Assembly (NCBI GenBank): GCA_963575645.1
Contig: OY754466.1
Span: 14,982,001 to 15,046,000 of the forward strand
Length of the DNA: 64,000 bases
Direction: 5' to 3'
Source: Xanthostigma xanthostigma
Taxonomy: Eukaryota; Arthropoda; Insecta; Raphidioptera; Raphidiidae
The notes beneath the pieces are model-generated. The model was not told the DNA's origin. It saw only the letters and a program-made list of their open reading frames with translations, and ran no database searches. Position 1 is the stretch's first letter. Each line of letters begins with the position of its first letter. Positions 44,788 through 56,929 of the stretch are shown piece by piece. A program made the position numbers and the translations under genes.

Positions 44788-45146
44788 TCTATACTAATAT
44801 TATAAAGCAGAAGAGTTTGTTTGTTTAATTGAACGCGCTAATCGCAGGCACTACTAGTTCAAATTGAAAAAAAATTTTTTCGTTGGATAGTTCATTTATC
44901 GAAGAAGGCTATAGGCTATAAATATATCACGCTACGACCAATAGGAGCGGAGCATCAATGAAAAATGTTGCAAGATACAACTCAAAATTTGTCCGTCCGA
45001 CAAAAACTTTTGAACGGTAACTCCGATCATCATGTTTGGACACAACATTCATCTCGGTAAACTAAGATGAGCGTGTGTACTCGCATGTACCTCCCAGTCC
45101 CTCATTCGTTCTTTTGCACCCGGGTGAAACCGGGCGGGACCGCTAT
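44788..45146 (+). mobile_element. Helitron-like repeat copy
   Basis: Starts TCTATACTAATATTATAAAG, has GTTTGTTTAATTGAACGCGC and ends CGGGTGAAACCGGGCGGGAC then CGCTAT. Reference for the minus-strand fragment at 205-418. Confidence 0.65.
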
Positions 45147-45249
45147 AATAAATAATATTGTATTGTTGAACTTGATTATCGGTAATACGTTGATTTAAAA
45201 ATATTATAAATAAATTTTAAATTATAGAATATGCATGAAATTTCATTTT

Positions 45250-45780
45250 TAGGCGCGATTAGCGAAGCTAAAGCGCCTTATATGTACTCGCTTTGTCTGT
45301 GAATCTGTGAGTCACGCTTTTTGTATCCAGCGTACAGTCCAAACGCCTTAACCGATTTTAAAAAACTTTTTTTTGTTCGATTCATCTCCGGGTAACTTAA
45401 ATCCTAACGTCGCCCGATTTTTGAATTTTGACCCCAGAGCGGAGCAATAAAGAAAAAACGAAGTTTTTTGCTTATAACTCACTCAATTTAAATCAGATCG
45501 GTTCGAAACCTGTCTTAAACGAAAGAGGAGAAAATTTTACATAAATTTCGTACAACAGAATTTGCCAAAACAGGTTTTTTATACAAATTTATTTAGAAAT
45601 AAATTCAATTTGATATAATCGATGGCAAACATCTTTCGGTTATCTCTCTCTGTTGCACGGTTTAATATGGTAATATAAAGATTACGTTTGTTCTGTATTA
45701 AAATAAAACGATTGCATTTGTTCAAAAACGGATGGCATTTCAAATATTTGTGAAATGCAACGCCTTCTGAGTTAACAATT
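45250..45780 (+). repeat. Repeat family C, copy 2
   Basis: Starts AGGCGCGATTAGCGAAGC and follows the block order of 34040-34650. It is followed at once by repeat D, whereas copy 1 is followed by the tRNA-Gly relic. Confidence 0.65.
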
Positions 45781-45819
45781 TGAATAACTAATTATTAGAA
45801 CATAATACCTACTTTGACA

Positions 45820-46345
45820 GATGCAAACGTCATTTTTGACATTTCTTACCATTCCGACACCACGGATGAGCGGATTGAAACCAAATTTTGGGAGGATGTT
45901 TAATATGCAAATATGAAGTGGCCTATTGTTTTTTGGGAACATCGACGCATGCGTAAAACAGTATATCTTTTATAATGTTGTTTTAGATAATAATAATATA
46001 GTTTTTAAAAAGACATTATTTTATCTATTTTTACATGAAAGTTTTGTAATTTTTTTGGGGAAAATCGGCGCATGCGCAAAAGAGATATGGGCTATGACGT
46101 TGTTTCTTATATAAAAATGCTTTACATTTCATAACGGTTGATTATTCTATCTGTTTTACAAGAAAGTTTTGTAATTTATTTTTGGGGAAAATCGGCGCAT
46201 GCGCAAGAGATATTATGTGCTATAACGTTTTTTATATAACAATGGTATACTTTTCATAGCGGCTTATTATTCTATCTGTTTTACAAGAAATTTTTGTATT
46301 TTATTTCGGGAAAAATCGGCGCAGGCGCATCAAAGATATATCTTA
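45820..46345 (-). repeat. ~125-bp minisatellite derived from repeat D
   Basis: CGCATGCG (last unit CGCAGGCG) recurs at 45946, 46069, 46196 and 46320. Each is preceded by GGGGAAAATCGG-like sequence and followed by AGATAT, then an ATAACGTT-like block in the first three units. The single-copy form of the unit is in repeat D at about 9490-9565 (opposite strand). So one part of a dispersed repeat has been amplified to four units. Confidence 0.8.
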
Positions 46346-46349
46346 TTAC

Positions 46350-46993
46350 AAAAAATAAAATAATAATAAAAAGAAAGTTTTTATTGAAATGTACCAAAAT
46401 GGAAATATAATTATTTTAATAATTTAGGGTAATAATTATAAAAAACTTGGTTGTGACTAATTATTAATAAATTATTAAAATGATTTTTTCCTTTCTGTGT
46501 TTCAATATTTTCAACTGTAATTTTTTTCGTAGATTAAGTTAATTAAATTATATTATTAAGCTCAAAGTGTCGTTAAAAATATACAACAATTTTCAAACAT
46601 AACGCCGGGGTATATTTTATAGAATTTCGCGCCTTGTAATTCTTGAATTACTTGTGCCTTCAAACAATATTTTTTTTTTCTAAACATATTTTCTGAACTT
46701 TTGTCTGTGTATTTGAGAACGTCTGATTCGATTTGGTACACTACCAAAAATTTAAAAAAACCTTTTCCATCCAAGCCTCCCTACCAGCACGCCGCTGATG
46801 CTACACATCAGCAAGAAATCATAGCGATGCAAGGAAACCGGTGGGCGGTGAGTCACATATTATATGATGATTGAGGATCACATTTATAGTATGGATTACT
46901 TTAAGGGTATGCTTGGAAAAAAGCAAAATATATACAAATCTCGCAAATTTTAACACATGATAAAATTTAAAAAAGAACAATTTTAATATCTTC
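46350..46993. other. Unassigned stretch
   Basis: No recognised gene. Minus-strand frames of 70 and 114 codons here and in repeat A lack known motifs. Confidence 0.4.
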
Positions 46994-48413
46994 TTATGGC
47001 CATATTCACCGAACGTAATGTAGTTAATTATTTGGTTCATTTGTTTCATTCCTCCGAATAAATAGCGATAATTCAATTCACCAAGCATAATTATGTTTAC
47101 TGCAGACGTAAATCTATTCTGTCCAAATTCACGGGTATAAATATTTATTCGCCGCCGCCACATAGATCATAATACCTAACCTATAAGTATAAGTATTATA
47201 TCTGCAGTTTGCTCTTGTGAATTTATTTATGCGTTGTTTGTTAACCTTTTGTGAAGTGTATAGTTGTAAAACATTTATAAAGTTAGTGGAAGTTTGTGTG
47301 CAATTGGGTTAGAATAAAACATTATTATTTTAATGAAATTTTTTTTTTACGTTTATACTAACGCCATTGATCGGATTTTTGGATGAACGTCACAAATTCA
47401 ACAAAAATACCAAGGAGTATAGTTCAGCGTGTATTAAATTTAACTACTAACCTATTTTACCTGATAATTTGGTTAATGAATTGAAAGTAAATTTTATTGT
47501 AACGAATTTTGTTCCAAGATTAGTAATTGCACATACCGCTAAACTAGCGGTATGTGCTTTATTATCGCTTTGTGCGTCAGAGCTGACTTTCGTTCATATA
47601 AGAAGTTATATCTAAGTTAATTTCACACGAAATCCATTCAAATTGAAGCTTTTTGAAAAGAGGAGATTCTAATCTATAAAACAGAATCATTTTTAAATCA
47701 ATTCGAGTTCATAAATACTATTAAAATTGTAATTGAAAATCACAAACAGCAGTTGTCGGTTGGTCTGTACGTATGTACGTACGTCACGACTCTACAGATC
47801 GCAATTTTGGTCGGATTGCCTTGGGTTATATTTTATTCACTTTGTTTACTATCAGACCAGAACCCTATTTAAATTCACTAAAATGTGTTCAGTAGTTTAA
47901 ATTTTATAAACAGTTTTATTTTTATTATTTTTGACAGCTAATAGTTTAAAAAAACAATATAATAATTGCTGTGTAAATATAGTGTAATCCATAAAACAAG
48001 TGCTACACTTCTATACCGTGATAACACCACTACACGTATTAGGGCGCCGTGGCGTAATGGTTATGCCGTTGGATCCCCAAGGACAAGGTCCTGGGTTCGA
48101 TTCCTTACGAGATCATTGATTTTTTTCTTTTTTTTTTCTTTTTCTTTTGTTTTATTATATTCCACTTGATATTATATATATATTATATTATGTATAGTTC
48201 TTAATTTTTTTTATTTTTGCAAACTTAAAAAAAAAATTTTTTCAATTTTTAATTATTTATTTCTTTAAATTTTTAAATCTTTTTAAATTTATTAAAAATA
48301 TTTTTTAATTGTTATTTTTTTATCATACAGTGGAAAACTTGCGGGATGTGCACTTTTGGTTTTGCCAACTATTTTTATCTTTAATAGTGTTTGATGAATA
48401 TAACGGCCATTAG
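46994..48413 (+). repeat. Repeat family A, copy 2 (interrupted)
   Basis: Left part 46994-47524 and right part 48375-48413 (ATCTTTAATAGTGTTTGATG to GGCCATTAG) are repeat A. Repeat B sits between them at the site reading GATTAGTAACTTCTATCTTT in copy 1. The terminal ATGGCCATATTCA and TGAATATAACGGCCAT are inverted matches. Confidence 0.7.
47525..48374 (+). mobile_element. Repeat family B, copy 2
   Basis: Collinear with 13034-13907, including the 29-nt hairpin (47529-47557), tRNA-like core (B box 48094-48104) and T-rich tail. It has a single TACGTACG unit. Its insertion into repeat A fixes its ends to within about 10 bp and proves it moved after repeat A. Confidence 0.75.
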
Positions 48414-48952
48414 TCACAACAATTTTACTATTGAATGTACATTACGACAGTTAAGAAATGAGAAAAAAACAACAAACGAAAAAAAAGTGAGTTCAACATT
48501 CATATTCGAATAAATAGGCTACATATTAATACGTTATGAGAAAAGAGGGATGAGCAATGAGCAAAACTAGCGATTTATTCTCGGACAAGGCAGTCATTTC
48601 CCTCTATCTCTTAAAATATCTTAATACTGAAATAAGTATAGTCGCGAACGTCTCCAGACAGGAATATTTAAAATTGAAATATGCACAACGTTAGACAGTG
48701 AAAACGCTTTATTACACTGCGGTCACGTGTTTGTAATTCCCCCATCGCTGGTCGCCGCGAAGCAAAGCTTTTAAAGTTTACTTTACACCAGAGACGGTTG
48801 CCACAATTTTTCACCGAAGGCATTTTGTTTTTAGATAATTTATTTTAAAAAAGCGAGCAAGGAGCGTTTCAAATCTTCTTGGTTTCCGAGCTTGGTATTT
48901 CTACCTGATGTTTCATTTACGCTTGCCACATCGCCTTTAAGTGCAGTCAAAT
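48414..48952. other. Unassigned, with Penelope-like scrap
   Basis: At 48872-48940, CAAATCTTCTTGGTTTCCGA with GGTATTTCTACCTGATGTTT is a shortened copy of the terminal block at 53755-53840. Nothing else recognised. Confidence 0.5.
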
Positions 48953-51020
48953 AAGCTGAAAACAGGGGACACAACCTCGGAATGAAACGGAATAAGCTGA
49001 ATATTTGTATAAACCTTTATTTTGGCATTCTAAATGTTGTCTCAAAAGACTCATAAGGTCACGTGTGAGCGTCCTTAAATATTCAAGGTCAAAGGTCGCG
49101 AACTCAAATTGGCTCAAATCGTATTTGTTATATTTATTATAAAAGTTGTAGGGTATAAAATTCTCTACAAACGTCTTAAACAATTTTTTATACATTTAAC
49201 AGGTTTAAAATATTTTCTTAATTTCTTACCTACTTAAAATACAAATATCCTCAATAAGAACATTCAACATGGATTTATAAATGGTAAAGGTACTGAGACA
49301 GCTATGGTTGATTTAGTAGAATTTATTTTGAGCGCATTTAACGATGGTCGCCTTGCTTCGGCCATATTTCTTGACCTCAGCAAGGCATTCGATTCCGTTA
49401 ATCATGAAATTTTACTTGGCAAATTATTTAATGTAGGTATTAGAGGTAAAGCTTTTGACTGGCTCAAGTCCTTTCTATCGAACCGAACTCAAAAAGTTAA
49501 TATTTCAGAACATTTTTCATCCGAGCTAAACTTATTAAATAAAGGGGTTCCTCAGGGTTCTACTTTGGGTCCAATTCTCTTTTTAATTTATATTAACAGT
49601 TTACCTACTTATTTTGACCCGAACATAAAAGTTATTATGTATGCCGATGACGTCACTTTGTTAACTCAAAATCGTGATATGACCGAAATTGAAATTGATG
49701 CCAATGTTGGCGGTAATCAAGTTTTTGACTGGTGTGTTAATAATGACCTTAAATTAAATATTAGCAAGACAGCATCTATATTATTTCATACTAGGCAAAA
49801 TAAACTTGGTGTTTTACCAGCTATTGTTATCAATGATAGTTTGATTGAAAACGTTGATAATTTCAAATTTTTAGGACTAATTGTAAACTCCAACCTTGAT
49901 TGGTCTTTTCACATTGATGAATGCTGTACTAAAATATCCAGTGCTCTTTTTCCTTTAAGGAATGTAAATGAGCATTCACTTTTAACATATTATTTTGCAT
50001 CAATTTATTCCTATATAAATTACGGAATTCTGTTGTGGGGCAAATCGTCATATGCCAACCGTATATTTTTCTTACAAAAAAAACCTTAAGAATAATTTTC
50101 AAACTTGGGTATACTGATTCATGTCGCCCAATTTTTAATAAATACAAACTTTTAACAGTCCCAGCAGTGTATATATACAAAGCAGCTCTTTTTGTCTGGA
50201 ACAATTCTGATATGTTTGCCAAAAATTCCCATGCTTACGGCACTAGACAAAATCATTTGTATAATAAAAAAGTAAACATCAGTATTTACAAAAGTGGGCC
50301 ATTATATAATTGTATCACAGTATTCAATAAATTACCGGATGATATCAAAAACAGTGATAGTACGGCACTTTTTAAAAGAAGGCTTAGGGCTTTTTTATAT
50401 GATAAATGTTTTTACTCTGTCAATGACTTTTATTTTTAACTTTTATTTTGTTGTTTTATCTTCGTATCTGTGTGTAATATATCGACTTATCCTATGCATT
50501 TATAATGTACAAAAGAGGACAAATAAATTATTATTATTATTATTAAAAAATATTTAAAATAATTTACTTAATTACTTCATTATTTATATGAAAAAGTTAA
50601 GTAATAATATTAAATTGATTTATGTGAGTAGTAATTATAAATATAATGTATTAAATAGTTAACCAACAAATATTTAGCGAAAAATTAAATTCAAAAAAAC
50701 CGTACTATGGACAGGGATTCGCGATTATGGCTTGTATGGCTGACTGCTCTATCTTAAAAACGGTTAAACGTATACAAAATTGTTTAAGACAAAATTTCTA
50801 GAGAATTTTATACTCTACAACTTTTATATTAAGCACAAATACGATTTGAGGCAAAGGAAGCGAGATATTTGCAAACAAGTGATTTTCGCGACCTTTGACC
50901 TTGAACATCTAACGAAGTTCATACGAGACCTTTTGAAACTATTGAGACAACATTTAAAATGCCAAAATGAAGTTTTATACAAATATTCAGCTTATTCCGT
51001 ATCATTCCGAGGTGCAACCC
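48953..51020. mobile_element. Inverted arms flanking a LINE
   Basis: Arms at about 48953-49216 (minus reading) and 50754-51020 (plus reading) are inverted copies: AAATTGTTTAAGAC, GCGACCTTTGACCTTGAA, ACAAATATTCAGCTTATTCC. Each keeps an open frame in the same register ending LYKYSAYSVSFRG. A LINE fragment lies in the loop. The arms may be those of a foldback element or an inverted duplication of a coding fragment. Confidence 0.65.
49238..50439 (+). pseudogene. CR1/Jockey-type LINE ORF2, 3' part
   Basis: The frame opens after a stop at 49235 with QHGFINGKGTETAMVDLVEF. It then has RT motifs FLDLSKAFDSVNH, GVPQGSTLGPILFLIYINSL, YADDVTLL (catalytic Asp pair) and KFLGLIVNSNLDW. At the A run near 50080 a one-base shift ends the first frame. 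The second frame resumes LRIIFKLGYTDSCRP and closes FNKLPDDIKN, FKRRLRAFLYDKCFYSVNDF and stop at 50439. The endonuclease and early RT are missing, so it is a 5'-truncated insertion. Apart from the frameshift the catalytic region is intact, so it is fairly young. A (ATT)n tail lies at about 50525-50546. Family beyond CR1/Jockey group was not resolved. Confidence 0.88.
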
Positions 51021-53754
51021 TAAAGTGATTGGACTATTTGATAATGTTTAGATCGAATGCTAACATCGCTATGGCTAGTGCTTTCCCGAAAACTCTCTGC
51101 TAAGTAAACGGGCTCGTAACGTAAGTAGATTTTGTGAACGAACAAAGTTTTATGTAACGTCTTTACTATACATATTTAGTAGCCATTTTGAAGCTGCTAA
51201 TTTATGACTGATGTGATAGAAACGCCGTACATTATACACAGAAACAGGCATTCTGCACTTGTTGAATCCTCTGCTTATCAATTTGCAACAAACACGGCTC
51301 GTATATAATAGACAACATCACAATAATTAATAGACACTGATAGAACATAAATGTTACACAGATGTAGTTTAAGTAAGTACCGAAAACACATTTCGAGTAT
51401 TTTAAAGCCGTATGTGTGCACTACGTAACATTTTACTTATATGGAATTTAAGGTATTTTGGTAGCCAAATGACAAACTTGACCCTACATTTTTTTATATT
51501 TATTCAAAAGATAGAATAACGAGCCGTTATGAGTGTCCTTGTTCAATAACTCCGGAAATTGAGGGTTTGTAAAAAATTGACAAACTTGACCCCACAAAAA
51601 AAAAACTTTTTAATGAATAGAACGATGTCTAAAATACACACTGCAAAAATTTCAGAATAATTTACCACGTACTTTTGATTCTATTAATTTTTTAATGCTG
51701 TCATGTTGCCCCTATCTTTGTTGTTTATCTCTGTGTTGTAGTGACAGTGACTAGTGACAGCTGAGTACTAATCAATTAATATTTTATTAATTACATTACT
51801 ATAATTATTTAATTATAATTCGCATTAAATACATTTTTATGTGAATTTCTATTAATTATTATAGCATGATTTGGGTAATTATTTGAGGAACAAAAAAAAA
51901 GTCATTTATTTGACTTGGGATTGCGGCTCCCAAACTACCATAAAATTAAAGGAATTGTCTACAATTCCTATTCAACAACCGGAAGTAGGTATATTTTGAA
52001 GCCCTTATATTATCCCTGTTAATTTTATTCAAGGCATGTTTTAATCTAAGTCTTATAGAATAGAATAGAATAGATTTTTATTGTCAATTGGAAATTACAA
52101 AATTTCATCTGACATGTCAGTACAAGTAAATTAAAATTTAAAGTTAATAAATTCATTGATAGAATAGAATCCATTTGAAAGAAGTAAGTATCTATTACTG
52201 CTGATGTACATGAATTTACTAGCTAAACCATGTTTTTTTAGAAACTTCACAGATTGCCAAGGTCTTTATTTAGAGATTCCAATGCTCTATGTAATTTTAT
52301 AGGTTCAAAAGAAATGTACATTTAGGTGTCATTTGCGGTAGTATAAACAGAATACAAAAAAGGTCCCAGTATCGATCCTTGTGGTAGAATTGTAAGCAAA
52401 AATGGTAAAAGCATTTCTGATACGTTTCATAACTTCAAACTTAATGTTTTAAACTACGTTATATAAAGTGACCATACATATATCTGGAGGTAATGGCCTT
52501 GCTACCGAAACCTTCATTTCCCTTAATAAAAAAAGAAGAAAACTTAACGTAATATGTAACTGTAGCCAACAGGTAATCTAATCTTGTTGAAAATCAAATT
52601 TAGCTATCAAAACAAAATCTATCCGGACAAAAACGCAACTTAATTTGTCGCAGACTTTTTGAAAAAAAAACTGTTTTTTGCATGCCAGTGAAAGTAAATC
52701 AAAACTGTGAGAAGTTAATTTAAATCAGTGCCGGCCATTCCCAACGTATGGTAAAATATCGGGCGTCGCTCTAGACTCTGATGAAAACTCGTGGGAATAG
52801 CTGTGAAATAAAATCAACTTTAGGAAACTGGTCGACATCAAAAGCGATTTTCAACTCTTTTTCAAGTATAATTAAATTTTTAAAGTGTGGGAAAGAGGGT
52901 GCTGTTCCGGACAACCCACGACCATCGCCGCCGCCTCAGCTAACACCCGCCCAACATCACCATCTCTGCTGCAGTGCTCGAAGAAACTGTGGTAGTAGAC
53001 GAATACGCGAATGGTGTGCCGACATATAAATAGCACATGAAATTACTTTACCAAAACTTGTAAGTAAATTGCATGCAATAAATTATGTATTATATTACGT
53101 CGTGTACTTGAACCGTTCAACGCTAGCTGAATATCGATTACTCGTTCCAATGTCTAACAAACGTACATACATCATCATGCCAGTTATTAGAGGAAACACT
53201 CACTCATTCATCCATCTTAAAGACCAGACACATTATTATTGAAATTTTGAATCTGACGCTTGCTGCATTCGTATAACTTCTACTTAAAAATATTAAAAAC
53301 AAATTAGCCAAAGTATCTCAAAGTTAAATTAGAGATTAGTTATAATCCATACAGTAATAAATACGTCACTTTTGTTATTACCCGTTTTTACGCCAATTCA
53401 TTTAAAAAGTCTTTTTCATATTTAGCACCGAAGCATTTAAATGGACTCGATTACACTATTAAATTACACAATATTCTCAGATTGTAATTTAAAAGCTCTA
53501 TCTACCACTATAAATAAACCACTATTGGATACTAGAAGAACTTAATTCATTACCCAAACTTGGATTTTAAATAACTAGGGTTCAAAAAATATTGATTCAG
53601 TGCCAGTTTATGATTTTAATTAAAACATTATTTTGATTTTGCGAAATTTAGTTGAATGTATGAGATATACATAAAAAACATATTAAAATTTCAGAGTTCC
53701 GTCTTAAAACTGTTCTATTCATTCAATAACCTTAATGGATGTGTCGTGTTGAAT
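51021..53754. other. Mostly unassigned
   Basis: Contains AGAATAGAATAGAATAGATT (52058) as in a LINE flank, and the 52450-52540 copy of the 3450 repeat. The 82-codon frame at 52781-53029 has a proline-rich stretch but no splice or homology support. Confidence 0.4.
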
Positions 53755-54205
53755 GACATAATTGCTCCAAATCTTCTTGGTTTCCGGGCTTGTATGCCGT
53801 GGTCCATTGGTATTTCTACCTGACGTTTCATCTACAACTACGATAGACATTATCAAAGGCGATGTGGTAGCGGGCGAAGTGTCCTTCTAGGCTGCTCACA
53901 GGTAAGTGTGTCGACAAGTGTGGTACTTCCGTCTTTTATAGTCAGCGTGCTCGTGTTCTCTACTCGTTCGTAATATGCTCTTCTGCGATTGGTCGTTCCA
54001 TTCATTGGGTTGGTATTGCACAGTGCTGGTGTCCAGGTTTTACTTAGATTCAAACCTTCATCTTTGCGGTCGAAATTATTTGTGTGTTTGTGTATTTCTA
54101 TGGCCTCTCTGTATATGCGTCCACCGCAGTTGTAGACGAAACGTCAGGTGGAAATATCAATGGACCACGTCATACAAGCCGGAAAACCAAGAAGATTTGG
54201 ATCAA
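53755..54205 (-). mobile_element. Penelope-like element fragment
   Basis: The minus-strand frame 53853-54125 reads GGRIYREAIEIHKHTNNFDR, KDEGLNLSKTWTPAL and on to a stop. The arginine-glutamate-hydrophobic helix, HxxNFDR and LSxTWxPxL are the C-terminal end of the GIY-YIG-bearing Penelope-like polyprotein. On both sides lie inverted copies of one block: GAAACGTCAGGTGGAAATAT in plus orientation at 54138, its complement at 53805-53835. RT and the GIY-YIG core are absent. Confidence 0.7.
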
Positions 54206-54274
54206 CATCGGCCGTGAAAGCCTATACACTGACATAATTGCGTTTGTGTGGTAGGTTTTGTAATAGTATATTAC

Positions 54275-54605
54275 ATCACAAGGGCCGAAAGTTGAATTTT
54301 GTTCGCCTCGGGCTCATGACGCGCAGGGCCGAGATTTCAACTTTTAAGGCCCGTGTAGTGTATACGATTTTTCTTCATATACGCTCGAAAGTACGTACTT
54401 TCGTCAGCAGGGACGAAAGATTGACATTTACTCCCAGTGAGAACGGCGGGAGGAAAAAATTTCTCATGCGTATTTATACTCGTAACTAGGGTTACCGCTG
54501 TCATTTAATATAATAAATAACAGGGAGTAAATGTCAAACTTTCGTCCCTGCTATAAGGGACGAAAGTACGTACTTTAGATCGAGGTATGAAGAAAAATAA
54601 GATTT
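54275..54605. repeat. Hairpin-unit array
   Basis: The first hairpin, 54285-54350, has GGGCCGAAAGTTGAA opposite TTCAACTTTTAAGGCCC, with GCCTCGGGCTCATGACGCGC in the loop. The second, 54388-54580, has CGAAAGTACGTACTTTCG and GGACGAAAGATTGACATTTA facing TAAATGTCAAACTTTCGTCC and CGAAAGTACGTACTTT. Relatives are at 14590-15020 and 60405-60830. Confidence 0.7.
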
Positions 54606-54989
54606 TGTCAAAACCGCCCACTGCAGGCAGTAAAATAATCGCATTCTTGCAGATCGCAAGTACAAACCTTACAATATTTATATGCGGTACCTGCGATGGA
54701 TGTACAATGTAGATACCACCAGGACATACAAAGTTCGGGTCAAACACAATGTGACCCAACACAAACCACCACTGGTTCGATATCGTCTAGTTTCAATAAT
54801 GTATGGCGGCCCTGGTTCATACAGTCAATAGCATTATATCGTGTCTGTCTTCTTTTTTACGCACATGTTAAACAGCGGGTCTATTTCTTCTATCATTCAA
54901 AATCCACAAGTGGGGAATGGTAGGTCCTAATTTAGATCAAAGTTTTACAATATTTTTTTTTTAGATTTGTGGTTCCCCGAATCCAAGAC

Positions 54990-55400
54990 ATAATTTTACA
55001 AAAAGTCTGTGTCTGAACACGATACCGGTCAAATGGCTAAGCGGATCGAAACAAAGTTTTGATAAGATGTGAGACATGTAAATATGAAGAGCCTGATTGC
55101 GCTGAATAGATATGCACTGTAACGTTGTTGCCTTTCTAATGCTATACTTTTTATAACTGTTCAAAATTCTATTTAATGTCCCAAGGAAGTTTTGTACATT
55201 TTCTTTCTAAACTTTACAGTATCCGAAATATTTTGAAAATAAAAACAACTAGCTGTTCCTTCGTTCTGAACATCTGTCAAAAAGGAATTGGTTAATTTTT
55301 ACATGTAAAACCATATTAGATGTAACCATGCAAACGCAAAAACATTTATTTCTAGCCATTACCCGCGTCACCGCACGCGTTAATAGAATTTATATTTTAT
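54990..55400 (-). repeat. Dispersed repeat D, copy 4
   Basis: The reverse complement follows 9310-9630 in order (GCAATCAGGCTCTTCATATT, then TTTACATGTAAAAATTAACC). It ends near the ACCCGCGTCACCGCACGCG segment. Confidence 0.6.
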
Positions 55401-56287
55401 TTATTTTTATTTTATTTATTGCCTCGCACGCGATTCAGAAGAAATAATGTTATATAGCTTAGATAACTTCTGACACAACCCTTCACCTGTGAAGTGCCAT
55501 CACAATCGGTTCAACTGTTTCGAAGATTAGCCCGGTCAGACAGACAAACATTAAAAAACGGTCGTTTTACGTTCAGGCAGCATGCAAATAATCGTGTGAG
55601 TTTTAAAAGTGACAGTTATTTCAATATTAGACAGACACTTCAATTTTATTTGTAAGTATGTATAGATAATATGTCAAACGTCAGTATTTTTGAGTTGGAA
55701 TGATCTAATTACCTCGGTTTTTTTATTGACGCTTATATATATTTAATTTGTCTAAATGGGTCTATCTACAGTCTACACTGATAAACACATACCCTCCTTT
55801 GACAGGTAAACTGATATCAATTCAGAAATTTAAAAAAAAATACGGTTCTATAACCGGAGATATCTTATTTGACAACCAATAAAGGACTTAATGAGTTGCA
55901 AGTCTTCGTTTTTAATATGACGTGACGACGACGTCAATGTCAAAGCAAACTTGACCGACGATCGTAGAGTGCATGTCGTGTGAGTGTGAGGTTATGTTAT
56001 AGTTGTGTGCGTGCATTGCATCGGCGATCAATAATAGCCTAGGCAGAGAGTACAACGCGGTGCAGTTGAATTGAGGCTAGATATGGGTGTAGTGTATGAT
56101 TTAAAATGCCCGGCTACAAGGTGCATCCGGTGCATTCGACATTGCACTTGGAACTTTATCGAGTTAACACGCCCAGTTGACTGCAACTTTGTTTTGTAAG
56201 CCAGTATACTCTGTATTTATATAGTATGCTCAACCAAATAACGTCTGTGCGGAAGGAGAATGCAACTGTTAGAATTCTGTGTGTTCT
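55401..56287. other. Unassigned stretch
   Basis: No exon or named repeat recognised. At 55930-56130 the composition is less AT-rich (GCAAACTTGACCGACGATCG, GTGTGAGTGTGAGGTTATG). Confidence 0.4.
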
Positions 56288-56295
56288 CGCGTCAG

Positions 56296-56918
56296 TAGGG
56301 AATGCAATACCGGGCTCCAGGATCCCGAAATACCGTGATCCCGCATACATTTTGCGGGACTAATCTCGATCGAAAATTTTGCGGAATCCCGCTGGACAGG
56401 CGGGATTACAGAGAAGGATGTTACTCGGCGCTGATGATCCTTATGACGACATTATTATTATTATACCTCTAGCCAATCTGAAGGCAGCACCAATGTCACT
56501 TCAAGACGAATTGGACCTGACTTTGACCAGTATGAAAAGTTCTGGATCAACAGCCCAACACTAGATCTGGCAATATGGGCAACCTTGAGGTTTTGATAAA
56601 GAAGGCAATGAAATATTTCGAGTCAGGTGGATCAAAAGGCACATACCTTCAATTCATCTATAATTCACTAATGACTATTGTAGCAACCAGTGTGGAAACT
56701 GAGCAAGCTTTTTCAGCCGCTGGCTTACCTTGTGTGCAATATCAGGAACCACTTAACAGACAACACAAACGAGGTCTAATTAGGTCTTTATTCCGATTGA
56801 ATTCAGAAGTTTAAGTCCACCCTGCTGGATCCCGCAAATACCTGGAACCAGCGGGACTAAGATGGATCAGTCCCGCAAATACCGGGATTGAAATTATCTT
56901 GCGGGATTGCATTCCCTA
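56296..56918 (+). mobile_element. hAT deletion derivative with 8-bp TSD
   Basis: Ends TAGGGAATGCAATACCGGG and GCGGGATTGCATTCCCTA, perfect duplication CGCGTCAG on both sides (56288-56295, 56919-56926). Subterminal ATCCCGCAAATACCGGG-type repeats occur at both ends. The interior keeps only the C-terminal part of the transposase (next entry). Confidence 0.92.
56507..56814 (+). pseudogene. hAT transposase C-terminal dimerisation region
   Basis: First frame: RIGPDFDQYEKFWINSPTLD then LAIW, ending at a stop near 56576. Second frame (56575-56814): IKKAMKYFESGGSKGTYLQF, then ATSVETEQAFSAAG. The YFESGG...L.T..ATSVEtEqAFSAAG signature is the hAT C-terminal dimerisation domain; the usual ERxFSxxG arginine position is glutamine here. 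RNase H-like catalytic residues upstream are deleted, and the two frames need a shift to join. It lies inside the TSD-flanked element above. Not functional. Confidence 0.88.
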
Positions 56919-56929
56919 CGCGTCAGCAA

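Noticed and set aside
46819..47163. 114-codon minus-strand frame
   Set aside because: It straddles the boundary of repeat A and unassigned DNA, and the repeat A part is not open in the other copies in the same frame.
49929..50222. 97-codon minus-strand frame
   Set aside because: Antisense shadow of the LINE reverse transcriptase.
52781..53029. 82-codon frame with a proline-rich stretch (RPSPPPQLTP)
   Set aside because: No splice sites, promoter or recognisable domain; low-complexity proline content alone is weak evidence.
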